Source: Anaerolineae bacterium CG2_30_64_16
GTDB taxonomy: Bacteria > Chloroflexota > Anaerolineae > CG2-30-64-16
Direction of reading: 5' to 3'
DNA length: 5,389 nucleotides
Assembly: GCA_001871755.1 (NCBI GenBank)
Contig: MNXL01000047.1
Coordinates: 1 to 5,389 of the forward strand
Shown: positions 5,274 through 5,389 of the stretch, piece after piece
Position numbering within the stretch: position 1 is the first letter of the stretch
How the letters are laid out: every line of letters begins with the position of its first letter
Made by a program: the position numbers and the translations under genes
The notes under the pieces: model-generated
Told to the model about the DNA's origin: nothing
Database searches by the model: none
The model's input: only the letters and a program-made list of their open reading frames with translations

Positions 5274-5338
5274 GTCACTATGCGAAGAAGGACTGCTAAA
5301 CCCAATCCTAACCCGCGCAGACCAGTGCGCATAGTCAC
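5274..5338. repeat. Long-range inverted repeat, 10 of 11 bp
   Basis: GTCACTATGCG (5274-5284) is complementary to CGCATAGTCAC (5328-5338) except at one position (5276/5336). The 43-nt interval shows only a weak CTGC/GCAG pair. This repeat lies ten bases before the right terminal inverted repeat and would close the final domain of the hairpin region. Confidence 0.65.
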
Positions 5339-5348
5339 TTGATGTGTT

Positions 5349-5389
5349 CTCTCAATAATCCGGGGTGGCTGTGGCCGGTCTCCTGACCG
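5349..5389 (-). repeat. Right copy of 41-bp terminal inverted repeat
   Basis: This stretch begins CTCTCAATAATCC, ends TCTCCTGACCG, and is the exact reverse complement of 24-64. The last ten bases also equal bases 1-10. If the window's ends were joined over those ten bases, 47-bp arms would meet around one unpaired base. No target-site duplication can be judged because the window stops at the repeat. Confidence 0.9.

Larger units (their letters stand above)
4950..5348. other. Gene-free, hairpin-rich region
   Basis: No convincing gene lies in these 399 bp. A frame open from TTG 4936 to 5247 exists but has no recognisable family, no ribosome binding site and is made of hairpin sequence. By eye the region is less G+C-rich than the coding DNA. 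It holds at least five separate inverted repeats, listed individually, plus a weak pair GAGAAT (5107-5112) / ATTCTC (5154-5159) and CTCG/CGAG (5169-5172 / 5178-5181). It could be a structured RNA, a non-autonomous palindrome-rich element, or the decayed edge of one. No promoter or terminator is clear. Confidence 0.6.

Overview
This looks like a short piece of a high-G+C bacterial genome, most likely an anaerobic member of the Chloroflexota (Anaerolineae-like), probably a metagenomic contig. That placement is inferred from three things: a tungsten-type aldehyde oxidoreductase of the GAPOR branch, a WbaZ-like GT4 glycosyltransferase, and several short dispersed repeat classes at gene borders that I remember as common in that phylum. 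No rRNA, tRNA or phylogenetic marker is present, so the assignment is tentative.

Layout, all genes on the + strand. Positions 1-64 hold a 33-bp palindrome running into a 41-bp sequence that recurs, inverted and perfect, at the right end (5349-5389). A sigma70-like promoter (101-130) then drives a small two-CxxC zinc-ribbon protein (151-441). A 161-bp gap with a 9-bp stem-loop (482-530) leads to a 684-residue tungstopterin oxidoreductase closest to glyceraldehyde-3-phosphate:ferredoxin oxidoreductase (603-2657). Seven copies of an 8-bp repeat follow (2664-2719), then a second good promoter (2780-2808). This promoter precedes a DUF6922-like gene (2853-3155) overlapping an AbiEii-type nucleotidyltransferase gene (3104-3751), which resembles a toxin-antitoxin module. 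A GT4 glycosyltransferase (3738-4949) overlaps the end of the toxin-like gene. Both ends of the GT4 reading frame are made of dispersed repeat sequence. The last 440 bp (4950-5389) have no convincing gene but a chain of inverted repeats, including two neighbouring hairpins with related interiors and different, still perfectly paired, arms.

The genes do not form one pathway. The oxidoreductase would pass electrons from aldehyde oxidation to ferredoxin in central carbon metabolism, the nucleotidyltransferase pair is a stress or defence-type module, and the glycosyltransferase belongs to envelope polysaccharide synthesis. The repeat-rich borders suggest a patchwork region. The most unusual points are the inverted ends, which would form a 95-bp near-perfect palindrome if joined, the twin hairpins, and the glycosyltransferase whose start and stop both come from repeats.
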